64,000 nucleotides of DNA from assembly GCA_021156365.1 (NCBI GenBank), contig JAJNDK010000013.1, positions 62,001 to 126,000 of the forward strand, in the 5' to 3' direction. The position numbers and the translations under genes are program-made. This stretch comes from Bacteroidota bacterium (GTDB lineage: Bacteria; Bacteroidota; Bacteroidia; B-17B0; Aurantibacillaceae). This document shows, piece by piece, positions 31,435 to 40,276 of the stretch. The notes under the pieces were generated by a model. That model had not been told where the DNA came from. It saw only the letters and a program-made list of their open reading frames with translations, and ran no database searches. Within the stretch, counting starts at the first letter, position 1, and each line of letters starts with the position of its first letter.

Positions 31435-33318
31435 TTATTGGAGAGGAATGGTGAAACAGACTTTTACACCTTTGTTTGCGGCAGCGGGATCGGCTTCCGA
31501 GATGGTAAAACCGGCTTTGCTTTTATTGGACCGGTTGAGAAGCTGTATACGTTCGCGTGTGATCTGGGTGGCCATCGACCGGTGCTCTTTGTTCGCTTCG
31601 TTCTGAATGCCCCTGCCGTTGTCGGTGATCCCGAGGTACAGGTTTTTATCGTCGGCACAAAAAGATACTTCGATCAGCCCGCCGCTTTCGATGTAGCGGA
31701 AGCCATGCTCGATGGCGTTTTCGATGAAAGGCTGTGAGAGCATAGGAGGGAGGCTGAGGGCATCCACCTCGAGGTCCGGCGCGATACGAATGGTATAATC
31801 GAATTGGTTTTGATGCAGCAGCTTCTGCAGTTGCAGGTAATGCTCGAGCAATTCGATCTCTTTGTACAAAGGGATACGTTCGAGCCCGGAAGTTTCGAGA
31901 ACCGCCCGCGTGAGCGTGCCGAAGGAGCTAAGGTATTTTTCCGCCTGGTGATCGCGGATGTAATTTTGTATGGCCTGCAGGCAATTGTAGATGAAGTGGG
32001 GATTCATCTGTGTGCGCAGCAGCTTTTGCTCGAGCTGCATCGTTCGTTGTGCGGCTCTCAGCCTGTTCTGCCGGAAGATGAGCAGGCCTACAACAAGCGC
32101 CAGTATGAACAGGACAGCGAGACCGGAGATAAAGATGGTCAGGATCTTTTTTTCGTAAGCAGCTTTCGTGATCTCTTTTTCGTGTCCGATCTTTAGCGCT
32201 TCTTCTTTTTTGTCGAAATCATATTGCATTTGTTTCTTCACTACCGATTCTCTTACCTGTATATTATAAATGCTGTCCGACATGATCTTAAACCTGCTGT
32301 GCATGATAAAAGCTTTTTCGAATTGCCGGGTTCGCTCGTATATTTTACTAAGGTTTTTATAAGCGTCGCGGACCACTTCCGGAATGTTCAGCTTCTGCCC
32401 CAGCTCAAGCGCTTTTTCACTATATATGATGGCGCTGTCGACCTTATTGAGCGTATGGTAGCCGAAACCGATATTGATGTAATTGTATGCAATGGAAATA
32501 CTGTCACCTAACTCTTCATGGATGCGGAGAGATGTCATGAATTGCTCCATGGCTTTATCTGTCGAGTCGGTGAGATAATAAATGGTGCCGAGCTCACCGA
32601 AGCCATGGGCGAGATCGTGCTTGTTACCTGTCTTCCGGCTTAAGCCGATAGATCTCACCGTATATTCCCTGGCTTTCTGATACTGTTTCAGCTGTGCGTA
32701 GATGTTGCCTGTGTTGGCCAACAGAGCCGGTATAGCTTCCTCGTCACCGATGTTTTCCATGATCTCCAGGGCTTGCAGGAAACTCCTGAGCGCTTCGGGA
32801 TACATTTTCTTCTGCTCATAAACGGTGCCGAGTGAATTCAGGTTCCTGGCTATTTCCGTTTTATCATGGAGCTTTTCTGCGGTAGCCAGGGATTGAAGAA
32901 AACAATCAAGGGCTTTTTCGGTGAAGCCCATACCGAAACAAACCAGGCCCTTGTTATTCAAAATGCTCATCAGGGTACGATCGTCACCCACTTCCTTAGC
33001 TATAGTGATGGCCTTGTCGAAGCAGGCGATGGCTTTTTCATTATCGTTCCTCTCAATACCATAATAGTATCCGAGATTGTTGAGGCTTTTTGCAATGCCT
33101 TTTTTGTAGCCTGTTTTTTCCGAAAGCTCCAGGGCCTGCATGGTATACCTGAGCAGCTCATTTCCTTCACTATTGTCGCCGAGCTGAATGAGGAGATCTG
33201 CTTTGCCGGTGTCGTCCTTTGCAGTCTTCAGCTCTTTCTGAAGGGCATCGCGCGGGTCATTCTGCCCGTAATAGACAAGGAACAAGAGGTGGAACAGCAG
33301 GAGCAGGATCTTTTTCAT
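31435..33318 (-). CDS. TPR sensor kinase of the LytS type
   Basis: 627 residues. A signal peptide (1-20) leads to a periplasmic array of about seven TPR units (residues 30-345; LNNLGYYYG, LNSLGTVYEQKKMYPEAL, LGTIYYLTDSTDKAMEQF). A membrane segment follows at about 400-422 (ILTIFISGLAVLFILALVVG), then the kinase: H-box QMNPHFIYNCLQAIQNYI, N-box FIENAIEHGF, and DNGRGIQ. The kinase phosphorylates itself on His and passes phosphate to the adjacent LytTR regulator. The signal is unknown; TPRs imply a protein or peptide partner. Confidence 0.93.
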   Translation of the reverse strand: MKKILLLLFHLLFLVYYGQNDPRDALQKELKTAKDDTGKADLLIQLGDNSEGNELLRYTMQALELSEKTGYKKGIAKSLNNLGYYYGIERNDNEKAIACFDKAITIAKEVGDDRTLMSILNNKGLVCFGMGFTEKALDCFLQSLATAEKLHDKTEIARNLNSLGTVYEQKKMYPEALRSFLQALEIMENIGDEEAIPALLANTGNIYAQLKQYQKAREYTVRSIGLSRKTGNKHDLAHGFGELGTIYYLTDSTDKAMEQFMTSLRIHEELGDSISIAYNYINIGFGYHTLNKVDSAIIYSEKALELGQKLNIPEVVRDAYKNLSKIYERTRQFEKAFIMHSRFKIMSDSIYNIQVRESVVKKQMQYDFDKKEEALKIGHEKEITKAAYEKKILTIFISGLAVLFILALVVGLLIFRQNRLRAAQRTMQLEQKLLRTQMNPHFIYNCLQAIQNYIRDHQAEKYLSSFGTLTRAVLETSGLERIPLYKEIELLEHYLQLQKLLHQNQFDYTIRIAPDLEVDALSLPPMLSQPFIENAIEHGFRYIESGGLIEVSFCADDKNLYLGITDNGRGIQNEANKEHRSMATQITRERIQLLNRSNKSKAGFTISEADPAAANKGVKVCFTIPLQ

Positions 33319-33594
33319 GGGATGAAAATAAGAAGAAAACCGGAGAGGAAATCGTATTTTTTATTCTGCATCTTCTCCTTTCACAGTTTCAGCGGAAAAG
33401 GCCCCGGTTCCACATGTAAAGAATACGGTTGCACGAAACTCAGAAGGCGTATGGGTTTCGGTGGATGTATCCCGGATCTGTATTTATAGAAGGTCCGGTG
33501 AAGAAAATATTTCCCGTTGCTATATGCTTCCGAAGAAAAAATGTCATTTTATTTCTGAAAAAATTTCCGGAAAAAAGTCAGGCTGACATAAAAA

Positions 33595-33624
33595 CAGGCC
33601 TGGTATTTATTTTGAAAAGGCCTG
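33595..33624. promoter_or_regulatory. Inverted repeat upstream of hsp20
   Basis: CAGGCCT (33595-33601) and AGGCCTG (33618-33624) are perfect 7-base arms with a 16-nt AT-rich centre, 40 nt before the start codon. It is a plausible operator or RNA hairpin for heat or stress control. The 340-nt gap upstream of it holds no gene I can support. Confidence 0.45.
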
Positions 33625-33664
33625 AAAAAAACTTGTATTAACCATTTAAAAAAAAGGAGGAATT

Positions 33665-34120
33665 ATGACACTGGTCAAATGGAGTAACCCTTCTAAGGGT
33701 TTAACAAAAACGAATGAATTTTTTCCGCCAATGGAAAGCTTCTTCAAAAAGTTTTTTAACGATGATCTTTCCCTGAAAGATCAGGCAGGCTTTGTTCCCT
33801 CGGTAAATGTGACCGAAAATGAGCACAGCTACAGTATCGAAGCTTCGGCTCCCGGTTTTGAAAAGAAAGATTTCAATGTACGGATGGAGGACGGAGTTCT
33901 TACGATCAGCGCTGAGCACCGGGCGGAACAAAAAACAGAGGAGGAAAAATTCGTTCGCAAAGAATTCAACTACGGCTCTTTCAGCAGGAGCTTTAACCTG
34001 GCGGATCTCGTGGACGAAGAAAAAATAGATGCCCGCTACGAGAACGGGATCCTGAAAGTGAAGCTTCCGAAAAATGAGAAAGCCAAAGCCAAACGCGCAA
34101 AACACATCGCTATCGGCTAA
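33665..34120 (+). CDS. Small heat-shock protein, Hsp20/alpha-crystallin
   Basis: 151 residues. A short variable N-arm (MTLVKWSNPSKGLTKTNEFF) leads to the alpha-crystallin domain (about 40-135): VNVTENEHSYSIEASAPGFEKKDFNV, GVLTISAEH, SFSRSFNLADLVD, and the conserved ARYENGILKVKLPK. ATP-independent chaperone that holds unfolding proteins as an oligomer. A strong ribosome-binding site AAGGAGGAATT precedes the ATG, suiting high expression. A terminator follows. Confidence 0.95.
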   Translation: MTLVKWSNPSKGLTKTNEFFPPMESFFKKFFNDDLSLKDQAGFVPSVNVTENEHSYSIEASAPGFEKKDFNVRMEDGVLTISAEHRAEQKTEEEKFVRKEFNYGSFSRSFNLADLVDEEKIDARYENGILKVKLPKNEKAKAKRAKHIAIG

Positions 34121-34128
34121 AACATCAG

Positions 34129-34159
34129 AAAGCCCTGTTGCAATAGCAGGGCTTTTTTT
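34129..34159 (+). terminator. hsp20 terminator
   Basis: AGCCCTG and CAGGGCT form the stem, followed by a T run. Confidence 0.9.
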
Positions 34160-34208
34160 GATCCTTCGATCCTACAAACGAATGTTTAATTTTTAATTTT
34201 TTTTAGAA

Positions 34209-34685
34209 ATGAGAACTATGCATTTACTGATCGGCCTGCTGCTTTCCCTGCTGGTTTCCTGCAAAGGACAGGACGGCCCGAAGCAGCTGCTTGCAGAGAA
34301 CAACAAGCGCACTGCGCCTGCCGACACCGGCAAGCCGAAGATCAATTACAGGGTGAACAAACAATACGACGACAAGGGGAACCTGGTCCGCTACGACTCT
34401 TCCTATTCCTACGTGTATCCGGGCCAGGGCAGGTATCTGAATACGGACAGCCTATTCAATTCTTTCCGGCTCAGCTTCCCGGAGCCTAAAATGTTCACGG
34501 ACAAAGACAGCAGCTTTTTCAGCGATCCTTTTTTCCATAACCGCTTCCCGGGACAGGACTTTTTTCAGAAACAATGGGAGTGGCAGCGCATGCTGTTCGA
34601 CAGAATGAATAGCCCCCAGCTGACACCGGAACAGAATCCGCCGAAAAACAAAAAACAAACAGCTTCCCTGCACTATGAAATATAA
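34209..34685 (+). CDS. Lipoprotein of unknown function
   Basis: 158 residues. MRTMHLLIGLLLSLLVSC is a signal peptide with lipobox Cys18. The mature protein is hydrophilic and rich in Asp, Ser and aromatic residues: YRVNKQYDDKGNLVRYDSSY, then SLFNSFRLSFPEP, DSSFFSDPFFHNRFPGQDFF, and a Pro/Lys tail. It looks like a flexible envelope protein. It follows hsp20 but has a separate terminator on both sides. Confidence 0.75.
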   Translation: MRTMHLLIGLLLSLLVSCKGQDGPKQLLAENNKRTAPADTGKPKINYRVNKQYDDKGNLVRYDSSYSYVYPGQGRYLNTDSLFNSFRLSFPEPKMFTDKDSSFFSDPFFHNRFPGQDFFQKQWEWQRMLFDRMNSPQLTPEQNPPKNKKQTASLHYEI

Positions 34686-34707
34686 ACGGGACGCAGCTGC
34701 TTATTGA

Positions 34708-34738
34708 ACGGGATCCTCAGGAGGGTCCCGTTTTTTTT
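34708..34738 (+). terminator. Terminator of the lipoprotein gene
   Basis: ACGGGATCC and GGGTCCCGT flank a short loop, with eight T after. Confidence 0.9.
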
Positions 34739-34763
34739 GACACAGTTTAGTGAACAGACCCAG

Positions 34764-35078
34764 GTTTATGAGCCGACGATGCGGGTTCACACGGCGACGA
34801 CGCGGATTCACGTTCCGACGACGCGGGTTCACACGGCGACGATGCGGGTTCACGTTCCGACGACGCGGGTTCACACGGTGACGATGCGGGTTCACGTTCC
34901 GACGACGCGGGTTCACACGGCGACGGTGCGAGTTCACGTTCCGACGATGTGAGTTCACATGGCGACGACGCGGGTTCACGTTCCGACGACGCGGGTTCAC
35001 ACGGCGACGGTGCGAGTTCACGTTCCGACGGTGCGGGTTCATACATTGACCATCCGAATTCATGTTTTCGGACACTTA
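34764..35078. repeat. 21-bp minisatellite with a 42-bp alternating period
   Basis: About 13 full 21-bp units plus decayed edge copies. Two unit types alternate strictly: type A has GTTCACACGGCGACGA, type B has GTTCACGTTCCGACGA; each ends (C/T)GCGG or GTGCGA. Period 21 is divisible by three and free of stops, so several frames stay open on both strands. It lies between two terminators, which argues against it being coding. Confidence 0.95.
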
Positions 35079-35090
35079 CTTATAAGGCAA

Positions 35091-35118
35091 AAAAAAGGAG
35101 GTCCGAAACCTCCTTTTT
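35091..35118 (-). terminator. Terminator of the 263-residue gene
   Basis: AGGAGGT and ACCTCCT form the stem, A run on one side and T run on the other, so it can work in both directions. Confidence 0.85.
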
Positions 35119-35137
35119 CTTTTAATCCGTCAAGGGT

Positions 35138-35929
35138 TTACTGACGCCTGAACGTAAGTGCAGATAAGCGCCTGTACTCAGAACTTGTGGAACCAAAGAC
35201 AGAACGAACATACTGCTTTACATTGAGCGTTATGTCGACCAGCCCGGTACCTTTTGCATAGAGCTCTGCATCACGTGCAATAAGCGCATAGCTATATGCA
35301 CTGGTAGCATTGATGACCGCTGTGTTGGCTGCTTTGAGGGCTGCCAGATATGTGTTGAGCCCTGTGACCTGCAAATCAGCTTCGTTGGGCGTATAAGCAG
35401 GCTCGATGGCTACCCGGGTCGCGAGCCTGTCGAAGTGATCGATAAGTGAATCATAGCTTTGCTGTGAAACTGAAATGGTTTTAGGCTCTTCCGGAGTGAC
35501 AGATTCCTCTCCGTCAGGAGGGTCGACCGGTGTGACGGGCGTTTCGGGATCGATCTGTCTGCCGGCATCGGCCTTCGTAGTTTTTGAGTGACTACGTACG
35601 CCATAAATTTTCCGCTTGGCAAGACGCGCATCTTTAACGACCTGTGCCGGCACACCGAATGCGGTGAGCGCACTCACAATCCTCGCAGCACGTTTGCGCA
35701 AGTCTGCGAAAATAAGCTCGCGATCGTTGGTGGCCTGCTCAAGGTTATTCTTTGCACTCCTGAGATTCTGCATGGCCGCCGCGGCTGCCTGGTTCTTTGC
35801 ATGAAGGGCTGCAAGCGTAATAGCTGCGGAGCCGGGATTGTATTGTGCACCATATGTAGTGCAAAAGGATATAAGGTCTTCGAAGTTCGCTACGTTCTTC
35901 GCATGACCGGTTTCTGTATTTGATGACAT
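35138..35929 (-). CDS. Hypothetical helical protein with Pro/Glu-rich linker
   Basis: 263 soluble residues without a signal peptide. An Ala-rich helical part (about 35-100, ALHAKNQAAAAAMQNLRSAK, a coiled-coil-like bundle) is joined by an acidic Pro-rich linker (126-155) to a second helical part that has the same pattern (LNTYLAALKAANTAVINATS). The C-terminus VKQYVRSVFGSTSSEYRRLS is a motif I associate with a recurrent Bacteroidota protein family of unknown role. Two matching helical halves suggest an internal duplication. Confidence 0.75.
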   Translation of the reverse strand: MSSNTETGHAKNVANFEDLISFCTTYGAQYNPGSAAITLAALHAKNQAAAAAMQNLRSAKNNLEQATNDRELIFADLRKRAARIVSALTAFGVPAQVVKDARLAKRKIYGVRSHSKTTKADAGRQIDPETPVTPVDPPDGEESVTPEEPKTISVSQQSYDSLIDHFDRLATRVAIEPAYTPNEADLQVTGLNTYLAALKAANTAVINATSAYSYALIARDAELYAKGTGLVDITLNVKQYVRSVFGSTSSEYRRLSALTFRRQ

Positions 35930-35945
35930 TTTGAGTTGTATTGGA

Positions 35946-36138
35946 CCTCACCCCAACCCTCTCCCGCAGGAAGGGGGTGGCATGACGGCTAATTGATCTA
36001 TTTATTTTGATTAAGAGGTTCTTTCGCCGGCGACCCTTCGACAAGCTCAGGATGACCGCCGGGATGTTTGTAATAAGGAAGAGAACCTGAAAAGAGAAAC
36101 CTTAGCGCCTCACCCCAACCCTCTCCAAATGGAGAGGG
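35946..36138. repeat. Cluster of short widespread intergenic repeats
   Basis: Two copies of CCTCACCCCAACCCTCTCC (35946 and 36108) each run into a G-rich arm forming a hairpin; the second pairs CCCTCTCC with GGAGAGGG. Between them CCTTCGACAAGCTCAGG (36037) lies within a GGCG...CGCC stem. These words are, from general knowledge, scattered in many bacterial genomes. The rest of 35930-36411 shows no gene. Confidence 0.8.
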
Positions 36139-36411
36139 CGAGCAATGGAGGTGAAGAACGAAATTGTTTTACTGATGTGGCGGTTTCATACATACCTCCT
36201 TTTTTAGTGTTTGACATTACTGCGGCTACGAATAGCCGGCAGCGTTAATTTTTTCTTTCAAACATAGAGGTGTTGCAATGGGGTAGTTTTATATTTATAA
36301 CGGTGAGGGATTAAAAATGTTTTATTAAAAATGTGAAAAAAATTAAAATTATTTGGTTTCGGGCTCTTCGAAAATAATAAACTTTCGTCCGTTTTAACTT
36401 TATGACATATA

Positions 36412-37059
36412 TTACCTGTGCCGATATACGCCCTGCAGGGAAGTATCGGGCTGCTTGTAGGACTTGGCCGGAAAATACTTTGGAAGCAGCTTATCAAGCT
36501 CCCCGCTTCCCTGATGTTGATTCGTTGGCGGATCGATCTTCATTTGCTGGAAGAACCATTCGATCAGCCTGAACGCATTGGTTCCGGGCTTGTAAAAAAT
36601 GTCTTTCCGGATCTGGTAAGGAACATTGGTAGCGATCGAAACTTTGTAGGCACCATCCGTGAGATAAATGCCCAAAAAAGTCTTCCCGTTCTGCTCCGAA
36701 TACGTGAGCTCCCGTTTGGTATATTGAAAGCCTGAGCGATTGTACTTACGATTGGTCAGGAAAAACTCGACCAGGAACAGGTCCTCCAGTGTGCCGATAA
36801 AGATCATGCTCCTGATCTCCGCTGCATACCCAAGCGCAAAGGAAACAAGCCTTTCATCCGGCCCCGGCACAAATAATTCATAGTCCTGCTTTGCCGTAAG
36901 CTCCCTGGCCGTATTTTCAGTGTAGGAGCCTCCATATACTTTGTATTTCTTATCCTTTAGCCCTTCGGCATGTATCAGCACAAAGGTTTCCGGCGCAGCA
37001 GTACAAAACGAATGTGTACGCGGGAACTCTTTGTTGAATATAAACTCTCTTCTCTCCAT
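36412..37059 (-). CDS. Hypothetical protein
   Basis: I do not recognise this protein. From ATG 37059 it has 215 residues beginning MERREFIFNKEFPRTHSFC. It appears globular and beta-rich, with YKVYGGSYTENTARELTA, LVSFALGYAAEIRSMIFIG, and FYKPGTNAFRLIEWFF. There is no signal peptide or membrane segment. The start is set by a perfect promoter box TATCTTTG (37088-37081) that lies inside the alternative longer frame. Confidence 0.7.
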   Translation of the reverse strand: MERREFIFNKEFPRTHSFCTAAPETFVLIHAEGLKDKKYKVYGGSYTENTARELTAKQDYELFVPGPDERLVSFALGYAAEIRSMIFIGTLEDLFLVEFFLTNRKYNRSGFQYTKRELTYSEQNGKTFLGIYLTDGAYKVSIATNVPYQIRKDIFYKPGTNAFRLIEWFFQQMKIDPPTNQHQGSGELDKLLPKYFPAKSYKQPDTSLQGVYRHR

Positions 37060-37080
37060 CACAGTGTTTTTTAGGTTATG

Positions 37081-37088
37081 CAAAGATA
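37081..37088 (-). promoter_or_regulatory. Promoter -7 box of the hypothetical gene
   Basis: Minus-strand TATCTTTG matches TAnnTTTG and lies 21 nt before ATG 37059. Confidence 0.6.
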
Positions 37089-37279
37089 AACCCAAAACGT
37101 AGTAATTGATTGCTATATTTTGTAGCAATGTTGGGAATGAGGTGGTTGGGGGTGGGATTTAACAGAGTGGGGGAAAGATTAAGTTCCTTTCTTAAAGTAA
37201 ACCGGGGCCGGAAGGGGTCTTGTTTTTGATTTGGGATAGATCGGAGATCTTAGGATGCTTTATATTCCGCAGCATTGCC

Positions 37280-37300
37280 TCCCGAAGCATCGAGACGGGA
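37280..37300. repeat. Extended palindrome, family B variant
   Basis: It begins TCCCGAAGCATCG like the copy at 27872, then GAGACGGGA, so the outer TCCCG/CGGGA arms are moved apart by five bases. The surrounding gap 37089-37476 shows no gene. Confidence 0.65.
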
Positions 37301-37476
37301 TATTGCTGTGGAGGGGAAGAATTCAATTGGAAATCATAGCTCATTATGATAAAAACCAAATAATTATGAGCAGTTTAGTTGCATATTAGAAATTAACTGA
37401 GTGGAGGCCCTTTATGTTTTTTCACATTAAACAGGATTCTGGGAAAAGCCCCCGCTTTTACGACAACAAAATAGTA

Positions 37477-37848
37477 TTACTGAAGGTGTTTTAATGTGTT
37501 GTAAAGCGTTTCAATCTTAATAGGTTTAGAAATGGAACAAATATGACTGAGCCCTCGATTTTCTAATTCTCTTTGTATATTAACCCATCCGGTTAGTACA
37601 CATATTTTATTTGGTAATACTCCTTCCTCTAATAGTTTTTGAATAATTTGAAAGCCATCGAGATTGCTATTATCTGTTAGATTAATATCTACAAATATAT
37701 AATCGTAATCATCTGCACGTTTAAAGTCGGATAAATCTTGCGATTTGATTAGTACTTCATAGCTCAAATCAGGAAAATGCAATACCTTAAGAGCATCAAA
37801 GCAAGTTTTGAGCAAGTGAAACTCATTTTCAAACAATAGAAGCCTCAT
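37477..37848 (-). CDS. Receiver-domain protein of the low-GC operon
   Basis: 123 residues, receiver only. The acceptor aspartate lies in YIFVDINLTDNSNLDG and the lysine in SISKPIKIETLY. The usual acidic pair is replaced by ENE (LLLFENEFHLL), so metal binding may be altered. Its start overlaps the end of the kinase gene by 20 nt, showing translational coupling. It lacks any output domain. The DNA is visibly AT-rich. Confidence 0.85.
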   Translation of the reverse strand: MRLLLFENEFHLLKTCFDALKVLHFPDLSYEVLIKSQDLSDFKRADDYDYIFVDINLTDNSNLDGFQIIQKLLEEGVLPNKICVLTGWVNIQRELENRGLSHICSISKPIKIETLYNTLKHLQ

Positions 37849-39535
37849 TTTTGTTCTCGGTATTAATTTTCAATAAAAGTATGACTTTTTTATCCTCGGT
37901 GATGGACATTTCATGAAAAATATTCATTTGTTTTAAAGATTCTTTCATAAAAGAAAGCCCATAACTTGTCTTTTTTATGATTTCGTTAATCTCATCCGAA
38001 TTAAAGTAAGTAATAATTTTGTTCAGCCAGTCAATATTTTTGTTAAAATCCTTAATGTCGTTTATAAATCTAAAGCATATAAAATCATTTTCTTCTATAA
38101 TTTCTACTTTATGAAATCTATTAGCATGCTTAATAATATTATTTAAAATTTCATCGAGTAAGAATTCAAAAGATTCTACATTTAACACAACTTCTCTTGC
38201 AAGAAAGGATTTTGAACACCTCATGCTAATATCCTGATGTAATAGATTAGAATCCTCCCAACATTTCCTTACCATTGAATACAATTTCTGTATACCAATA
38301 CGCTCAATAGATGAAATAATATAAGGATTATTCGCTTTCTCTAGTTGTGTTCGCATTCTAAATATAATAGGATCGATACTGTTCATGGCATTCCTTTTCT
38401 CTATTTCAAGTAAAGTTTCCAATCTTTGTCTTTTTTCTTGATCAGTCTCAGCTTCTGAAAGCTTCAACAAATCAAAGTAGTTTGAAATAGGGGTCAAACG
38501 ATTGTTCAAAAAATGAATTGATTTGATTGTGCTATCAACGAAAACCATTTTCATTTTTATTCCATGTAAATACTCTTTTTTTTCAATCGCTATACTTCTT
38601 TCTATTTGAAGAACATTTGTGATTTTTTGAAATACTTGAGCATAAATTCTACTTGAAGCATAATCCTTAAGGTTTAGCTCACTTATTTCAAAAATAGATA
38701 CGACATAAAAGTATATCATGTCCTCTGAAGGGACTCTAAGAACAATATTAGGAAAAGTTGGTCCATCATCTAAAGATAATCTCACATTTCTTAATCTATT
38801 TTTCTTAGTTATTTCTTTAACAAAAGATCTTTCATCATCAAATTTATATTTAACAAAAAAATTCGTAGAAGATATAACACTAAATTTACCTTCTCGAAAA
38901 GCAAAAATGGTAATATCAATGGGCCGGTGTAGTAAGAAGAAAAACTTTTTATTGCTATTTAAAACATCCCTAACACTCCTTAGTAAGCGATATTGCTTAC
39001 CTATTTCAATTTTTTCCATATAGAATCCATTAATGATTTCATCAATGGTGTTAAATATTCTGACTAAATAATGTCTTGTATAAAGAAATATATTAACTAT
39101 CCAGATTGCGAATAGAGCGACCAGATCACCCCAAACAAATTTCAATTCCCGTAATAAAAATATTAGTAAAAACGTAAGAATATAAAGAACAAAAGGAGAC
39201 AATTTAGACCTAGTATTGCTAGAGTGATTAACTGAATTTATTAATGGTAAAAATATTAGAGTAATCGAATGAAAATTATTTATATCTTTTTTAAATAAAA
39301 TGAAATATATAAATACAAAGTCAACAAAAAGTCTCAGAAGTGATAAAAAACCATCTTTATTATATAAAAGGCCGAAAATGATCAAATAAATCGCAATTAT
39401 CCCAGCGTATATATACCATTCAAACACATTTGGATTTCTTATTAATACAGATGCTGAAAACGCTACCAATAAAACTCGATAAAATAAGGATATTATTTTC
39501 CGAAGTAGCAAATCGAAGTTTTGATACAACATCAT
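37829..39535 (-). CDS. Polytopic membrane histidine kinase-like protein
   Basis: 568 residues. About six hydrophobic segments cover residues 10-165 (IISLFYRVLLVAFSASV, YAGIIAIYLIIFGLLY, LSPFVLYILTFLLIFLL). A GAF-like region (190-320) follows, then an H-box-like SIHFLNNRLTPISNYFDLLK and an ATPase domain with N-box LLDEILNNIIKHA and TSYGLSFMKESL. A clear DxGxG motif is missing (the region reads FRFINDIKDFNK), so ATP binding may be weak or changed. It overlaps the membrane-protein gene by 4 nt and the receiver gene by 20 nt. Confidence 0.75.
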   Translation of the reverse strand: MMLYQNFDLLLRKIISLFYRVLLVAFSASVLIRNPNVFEWYIYAGIIAIYLIIFGLLYNKDGFLSLLRLFVDFVFIYFILFKKDINNFHSITLIFLPLINSVNHSSNTRSKLSPFVLYILTFLLIFLLRELKFVWGDLVALFAIWIVNIFLYTRHYLVRIFNTIDEIINGFYMEKIEIGKQYRLLRSVRDVLNSNKKFFFLLHRPIDITIFAFREGKFSVISSTNFFVKYKFDDERSFVKEITKKNRLRNVRLSLDDGPTFPNIVLRVPSEDMIYFYVVSIFEISELNLKDYASSRIYAQVFQKITNVLQIERSIAIEKKEYLHGIKMKMVFVDSTIKSIHFLNNRLTPISNYFDLLKLSEAETDQEKRQRLETLLEIEKRNAMNSIDPIIFRMRTQLEKANNPYIISSIERIGIQKLYSMVRKCWEDSNLLHQDISMRCSKSFLAREVVLNVESFEFLLDEILNNIIKHANRFHKVEIIEENDFICFRFINDIKDFNKNIDWLNKIITYFNSDEINEIIKKTSYGLSFMKESLKQMNIFHEMSITEDKKVILLLKINTENKNEASIV

Positions 39536-40263
39536 TTGTTTAATCTTTTTAATAATTGATCTGACAAAATATTTACTACATATAAAAGAAACCCTAATTT
39601 AGTTATTATCATAAGTAGTACACCAAAAAAATTTCTCGGAATAATCTTCATGTCATCGAACAACCCACAGAATGCCCCTAAAGTGTTAAACCAGTGATTG
39701 ATGTAATAATTATCTGAGATCTTTACATAAGAAATATCGTATAAATATGCCCAAGAATAGTATGAAGGCAAAAGTAAAATTGAGAAACAAGTGAAAAACA
39801 AAAATAAAATAAGGACTATTGGAAAAAAGCCACTGATAGACCACAAATAAAGCCTCTTAAAAAATCCCCAAAAACCTTGATGACGCAAACATAAACGTTC
39901 GTAACCATTTAACCGATCAAGGCAATAATCAATATGATCCTCATGATCAAAATTTCGCAATTTACGTAGCGCGAACTTAGTTAAAATCACACGATCATTT
40001 TCGGAAACATAATCAATATAGCCAAATATCAGATCTAATTGAATTTGATCGTAATGTATTTCATTCTCATCAAGAGATTTTAAATGGTGAGAAATACATA
40101 ATTTAATATCAGAGGCAATCGCCTTTCTTTTTGATAAATCAGAAGCACTAATTTTTAATTGTATTTGGTTACTAAGAGAAACAAATTTACCATGATGATT
40201 CTGAGCCGTCCTATATATAATTGTTTCATTAGACAACAACATTTCAAAATTTCGCGAATCCAT
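39532..40263 (-). CDS. Two-pass membrane protein with pore-domain-like C-terminus
   Basis: 243 residues. The first 130 are soluble, helical and charged (SKRKAIASDIKLCISHHLKS). Then TM1 (about 138-160, FFPIVLILFLFFTCFSILLL), a loop with a re-entrant-like segment HWFNTLGAFCGLFDD, and TM2 (NFFGVLLMIITKLGFLLYVV). The order helix, pore-like loop, Asp, Pro, helix resembles the two-TM ion-channel module, but no TxGYG selectivity filter is visible. Function is inference. It overlaps the kinase gene by 4 nt and follows the nuclease gene by 13 nt. Confidence 0.7.
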   Translation of the reverse strand: MDSRNFEMLLSNETIIYRTAQNHHGKFVSLSNQIQLKISASDLSKRKAIASDIKLCISHHLKSLDENEIHYDQIQLDLIFGYIDYVSENDRVILTKFALRKLRNFDHEDHIDYCLDRLNGYERLCLRHQGFWGFFKRLYLWSISGFFPIVLILFLFFTCFSILLLPSYYSWAYLYDISYVKISDNYYINHWFNTLGAFCGLFDDMKIIPRNFFGVLLMIITKLGFLLYVVNILSDQLLKRLNK

Positions 40264-40276
40264 ATAACTATAAACT

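Noticed and set aside
34701-35075. Arg/Asn-rich open frame through the minisatellite
   Set aside because: The frame is open only because a 21-bp unit lacks stops; it runs through a terminator and other frames are equally open.
34764-35078. CRISPR array
   Set aside because: Units are contiguous 21-mers without unique spacers, and no cas gene is present.
37060-37128. Longer start for the 36412 gene
   Set aside because: The extension overlaps a perfect promoter box and has no conserved-looking residues; ATG 37059 is preferred.
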